From Linum tenue (lineage: Eukaryota > Streptophyta > Magnoliopsida > Malpighiales > Linaceae), in the NCBI GenBank assembly GCA_946122785.1, contig CAMGYJ010000003.1:31513811-31577810 (forward strand): a DNA stretch of 64,000 bases, read 5' to 3'. The translations under genes were made by a program, and so were the position numbers. Position 1 is the first letter of the stretch; every line of letters begins with the position of its first letter. The notes beneath the pieces were generated by a model. It was given only the letters and a program-made list of their open reading frames with translations, did no database searches and was not told the DNA's origin. Shown here in pieces: positions 60,402 to 64,000 of the stretch.

Positions 60402-60843
60402 TAGAGGTGGCAATTTCAATCCAATCCACCAATCCAATCCATCAATCCATTAAAAATATCCACCTAATCCAATCCATTTAAATCCAATCCATTTGATCCA
60501 AATCCAATTGGATTGGTGGATTCATGAATTGGATCCATGGATCATTGGCAAATTACGGTTTAGTACCTATAATTTTTTATTTTTTACATTTTGGTACCTA
60601 AAATTTATTTTTTTATACAAAAATTATCATTGGAAAATTACGTTTTGGTACCTAAAATTTTTTATTGTGACATTTTAGTACCTAAACTTTTTACATTTTA
60701 CATATTGATCCTTGGTTGAGGATGTCATTTGGATTCATGGATAATCCACCAATCCACTTGATCCAATCCATGAATCCACCAATCCATTAGATCCAATCCA
60801 TTTGATCCATGGATCCACCAATCCAATCCATTTGCCACCTCTA
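60402..60843. mobile_element. hAT-type MITE
   Basis: A 442-bp element with ends TAGAGGTGGCAA and TTGCCACCTCTA and a perfect 8-bp duplication AGGCTGAG (60394-60401 and 60844-60851). Both sides are made of repeated CCAATCCA and GGATTGGA motifs in opposite orientation. The centre has a duplicated unit around TTTGGTACCTAAAATTT. No coding capacity. Confidence 0.88.
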
Positions 60844-61035
60844 AGGCTGAGTTGTTTTTCTTTTTCATCTTTTGCTTATGGATCATGAGGAGGACGATCT
60901 CTCCATTGATAGCATATTTCCAAGCAAGGATAAAGTGGCCAGCTCATCATCACCGGCATGTCGATTTTCTTCCTCTCCTGGAATTACCCCTTTTCACTAG
61001 TTCTCTCATTTCCCCGGTCTCTCTTCTATTTTTTT

Positions 61036-61154
61036 TGTTAGATAAGGGTGATATATGTTACTTTTTTGTTATTAGGTACAACTGAAGGGACTCGAACCTG
61101 GGACCTCCATGTTCATGGTTAGTGGTATTACCACTAGACCAATCCCTTGTTCGT
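61036..61154 (-). mobile_element. tRNA-derived SINE
   Basis: Read on the minus strand, about 119 bp begin CGAACAAGGGATTGGTCTAG. An RNA polymerase III A box (TGGTCTAGTGGT) and B box (GGTTCGAGTCC) are spaced as in a tRNA gene, and the 3' end is A-rich. The 18-bp sequence TCTCTCTTCTATTTTTTT lies on both sides (61018-61035 and 61155-61172), a long target duplication as made by LINE machinery. It does not fold as a complete functional tRNA with matching acceptor stem, so I call it a SINE and not a tRNA gene. Confidence 0.82.
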
Positions 61155-61172
61155 TCTCTCTTCTATTTTTTT

Positions 61173-63109
61173 ACCCGAATTTGTTGGACTGTGTTGTGTT
61201 TGAGTTGGTGGGTTGGAGCTTATTGTTTGAAAATGTTTAGTTGTGCCGTGTTTTATAAATGCTGAATATTTCAGTTCACGAGTCTAGATGTCTTAGCTAA
61301 AATTGGTCATCGATGCATAGGTGGAGGAACTCTATTATCTCATCATCTTGTTTTTATAAAAAACGAGTCTAGAACACCATTACCTTATAACATTTAATAC
61401 GCTAATATTGTGATCTCCAAAATGCCTATCTATTATCTTTTTAAATTTAGTTTCACCATTCGTAGATACTTATCATTTAAATTTAGTTTATATTTTAAAT
61501 AGATATAGAAGGATGTGATTTTCCCGGTGTACTTGTTTTGCTGCTATTTTGCTAAATTATACATTTTCCTTAGAAAAACCAACGTAGGGATTGTGTTAAG
61601 AGGGTAGGTTAGCTACAAGATCATGGAGTTTAGTAGTAACACTGAAAAATCCGAGTGTGAAGCCTAGGTTCATTACGGAAGGAATGGATCATTTTATTTA
61701 AAACTTTGTGCCCATTGATTTCTGTATATTATAATATTCTTCTTTGTTTATAACTGTGAAGCCTGAGGGATCAGTATGATCGAGGAACTCATCATTTGCA
61801 ATGGTTAACAAGAGTGTTGATATTAGTCTAATAGCATGAAGAAAATCGAAGAAGAGCGGCAACATGAGAAGTGGGAAGTGTACGAGAATTAGACGGACTA
61901 TAGATGAGATGATTATGTTAGTTAATGGTGTTGATCGTTTTGGAACTGCAAGATGGGCTGAAATCAATATGTTCTATTCTTATCCTATGGTAGCGAGAAT
62001 CCGGACTATATGCGGGTAAGAAGCAACAACATTATTGTGTGACTGATTGAAAAGCTTTGGTTGGACTTGAGAATAATCATATGTTGCTTTTTGTTGTGCA
62101 GCAACAATGAGGTATACTAGTAAAAGACAGTTGTGCATTCAATCCCAGCTACAAACAGGAAAACACAGTATTTACATTATTATTTACATTTCATTTTCTA
62201 TTGACTATATTTCATTTTTACACTACAAATGTAAAGTTTAATATCTTTATCTTTTTTTTATCATCTTTATCTTGCGAGTGCAAGTGGAGCAACGAATGAA
62301 GGGCGCAAAGTTTCCTACGAGTTTGGTGCAATAGTCTTGGCACTTGACGCTACATATCAAACTCAATGAGGGTACATAAGGAACAAGAACCATTAGTGAA
62401 ACAATAAAGTGTTGCTTAATAATTGGTTGGTTTGTACATTGTGGGGTAAAGAGAAGGTGGAGTTTTTTGTTTTCTCGGCATGGAGGGTGAGTGCATATAC
62501 CACATAAAAGTGTTTGTAATTGTAGGAAACTAGTTAATAATCAATTGGTCCAAACGTCTGTCTTTTGCATGAGATGAACCTCGACCCTAACAGTAAGTAT
62601 CATTTCGAATTATCTCTTGGTATTAACAGCAACATCATTGTCATGGGGAGGTTATTTCTTTTGAAGAGCATTTTCGTGCATTCTACTCTTTTTAGTTGTT
62701 GGTTCAAGATGAATTTCGAGTGACTTAGGAATTACTCGGAAAACTTGATATGGTGATTTCAATAATTTGCAATATTCTGCAAATGAATTTTTGAAATTAC
62801 AGAGTGATAAAAGGTGTGTTGCCCTTCTCCTCCTTTTGCGTTTTTGTAATTAAGATTGCAAAGATGCCATGTAGGCTATAACTGGGTTACAGTCACTTTC
62901 AGCAGAGCTGTATCTTGTATACAGAAAAAGAAAACACAGAAAACGGCTATTGTGTAGATTGGTTTTTTCATGGAAGTTTGCATTTTCTATTGTGTAGATT
63001 GTAGATTGACTATCACAATAGTGTGATGCTGATTTGGGATGATGAACATGAAAGTCTTAAAGTTGATACAAAAGTCATTAGACCTTGCAAGTTGAACATG
63101 ATAATGCTC
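61173..63109. other. Intergenic, nothing recognised
   Basis: No exon-like sequence or element ends that I can support. CTATTGTGTAGATTG occurs twice (about 62948 and 62988). Confidence 0.4.
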
Positions 63110-63443
63110 GATACTTAGCTTCACATGAAAATCAAAATATTATTGAATACTCCTTAGACTTCCATAAAATGAGTGAATTTTTAAGAAACACACAATAGTT
63201 AGTCACATATCTCTTTGTATTGGACAAGTGGGCCAGTCCGAGTCGTCGAAAACTTTGAAATGGAGAGTTGGAAGGAAATAGTAAACCATTTCCAAGAAAT
63301 TTCTCAAGATACCTAAGCATCATGTATAATGCCTTTTGATGACTTGTTGTTGGACCATGCATAAACAGACTTACTTGTTGAGTTGCGAAGCTTATATGAG
63401 ACCGTCTTTTTGTCAAATAGATAAGCTTTCCAACTATCTTGTT
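63110..63443 (-). pseudogene. Copia reverse transcriptase/RNase H relic
   Basis: The minus-strand frame reads GKLIYLTKRRSHISFATQQV, then FMHGPTTSHQKALYMMLRYL, GLLFPSNS and CVFLKNSLILWKSKEYS. This is the end of a Copia reverse transcriptase and the start of RNase H (GKLIYLTxTRPDISxATQQ, ILRYLKxxPGxGLxF, CxFLGxSLISWKSKKQ). The active-site Asp of RNase H (SDADWAG) has decayed to LAHL. The remainder of the element is gone. Confidence 0.85.
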
Positions 63444-64000
63444 TTATACAATGGGATCAACACTATCCAGGGCATCTTTCTTTGTGAAATATGGATATCG
63501 TTTGGACTTCTGGAAACTTCAAAATATGGTCATTTCTTTGTTTCCACTAGATCGCTGACAAAATATGTCTTCTACCTAAATATGTTAACTGACTATACAA
63601 GTTAAAAGGTAAGGTTGGTCTGAAAGGGAGGTTATAATATAAACTTGTCTTTCTATTATTGATATTATATTTACTAGTAGGATATTAACTATTAGTGTTA
63701 GTAGTAGACTAGTAGACAGTAGTATTAGGTTTATTGTTAGATTTTTTGGGTCTTTTTCTATGTATGTGTGCACACGCATCACATATTTATTTTTATTATT
63801 GTGAAAGAAAGCTAATAAGAATAACATCTTCAAAAAATATTCTCCAAATTCTCTAAATCTCATCTCTCCCCTCCCTAAGGCGCTAACCATTTTCCCCTCT
63901 TTTGCCCAAATTACATTCTCAATCATTAATTCTATCTTTATATTTCTAAATAATTCATATATGATTCTCTCATCCTTCATCTCGTATCCATATACACTCG
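63444..64000. other. Intergenic, nothing recognised
   Basis: AT-rich sequence with a TAGTAGTAGACTAGTAGACAG-like simple repeat at about 63690-63725. No gene seen. Confidence 0.4.

Noticed and set aside
61060..61150. A tRNA gene on the minus strand (A and B boxes present)
   Set aside because: I could not form a proper acceptor stem, and an 18-bp target duplication with A-rich tail shows a SINE.

Overview
The window is nuclear DNA of a flowering plant, most likely a eudicot. Three complete, intron-split genes encode plant-type proteins, and the space between them is AT-rich and filled with plant transposon families (Copia, Gag-type LTR elements, L1-like LINEs, PIF/Harbinger, hAT MITEs, Mutator-like elements). 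Species cannot be named from the sequence alone.

Host genes, all with exons reconstructed from reading frame and GT/AG borders: (1) RPL19/eL19, minus strand, 3517-5089, 5 exons, 212 aa, with telo-box and site II promoter motifs; (2) a short secreted proline-rich protein, plus strand, 21701-22057; (3) gamma-SNAP, plus strand, 31540-34940, 9 exons, 293 aa; (4) a JMJ14/15/18-group histone H3K4 demethylase, minus strand, 36423-41455, 11 coding exons, 942 aa, plus a 5'UTR intron. A fasciclin-like (FAS1) fragment lies between gamma-SNAP and the demethylase.

Layout of mobile DNA. 1.9-3.1 kb: hAT-type MITE with a solo LTR nested in it. 6.5-11.3 kb: Tourist-like MITE, a 1.2 kb foldback element, a Pack-MULE carrying a CAF1 deadenylase fragment nested in another TIR element, and a second Tourist-like MITE. 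13.6-17.2 kb: a complete PIF/Harbinger element with intact MYB/SANT ORF1 but a broken transposase. 17.6-21.3 kb: a hAT relic, a second Pack-MULE with the same termini carrying a purple-acid-phosphatase-like fragment, and a MULE-type MITE. 22.9-26.0 kb: 5'-truncated LINE with one internal stop. 26.3-27.3 kb: second foldback element. 28.3-31.4 kb: small LTR element coding only Gag and protease, ending 127 bp before the gamma-SNAP ATG. 48.0-53.1 kb: apparently intact, very young Copia element (LTRs differ at one base). 53.3-58.2 kb: full-length LINE with both ORFs open and a perfect 15-bp target duplication. 59.6-61.2 kb: two hAT MITEs and a tRNA-derived SINE. 63.1-63.4 kb: Copia relic.

The host genes have unrelated house-keeping or regulatory roles (ribosome, vesicle fusion, chromatin, cell wall) and show no sign of working as a unit. 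The most notable material is in the mobile fraction: two Pack-MULEs of one terminal family with different captured genes; two foldback elements that share arm sequence but carry different palindromic cassettes; a Gag/protease-only LTR family with 4-bp target duplications; and two retroelements (Copia and LINE) that look recently active. I found no sign of a new enzymatic or defence system.
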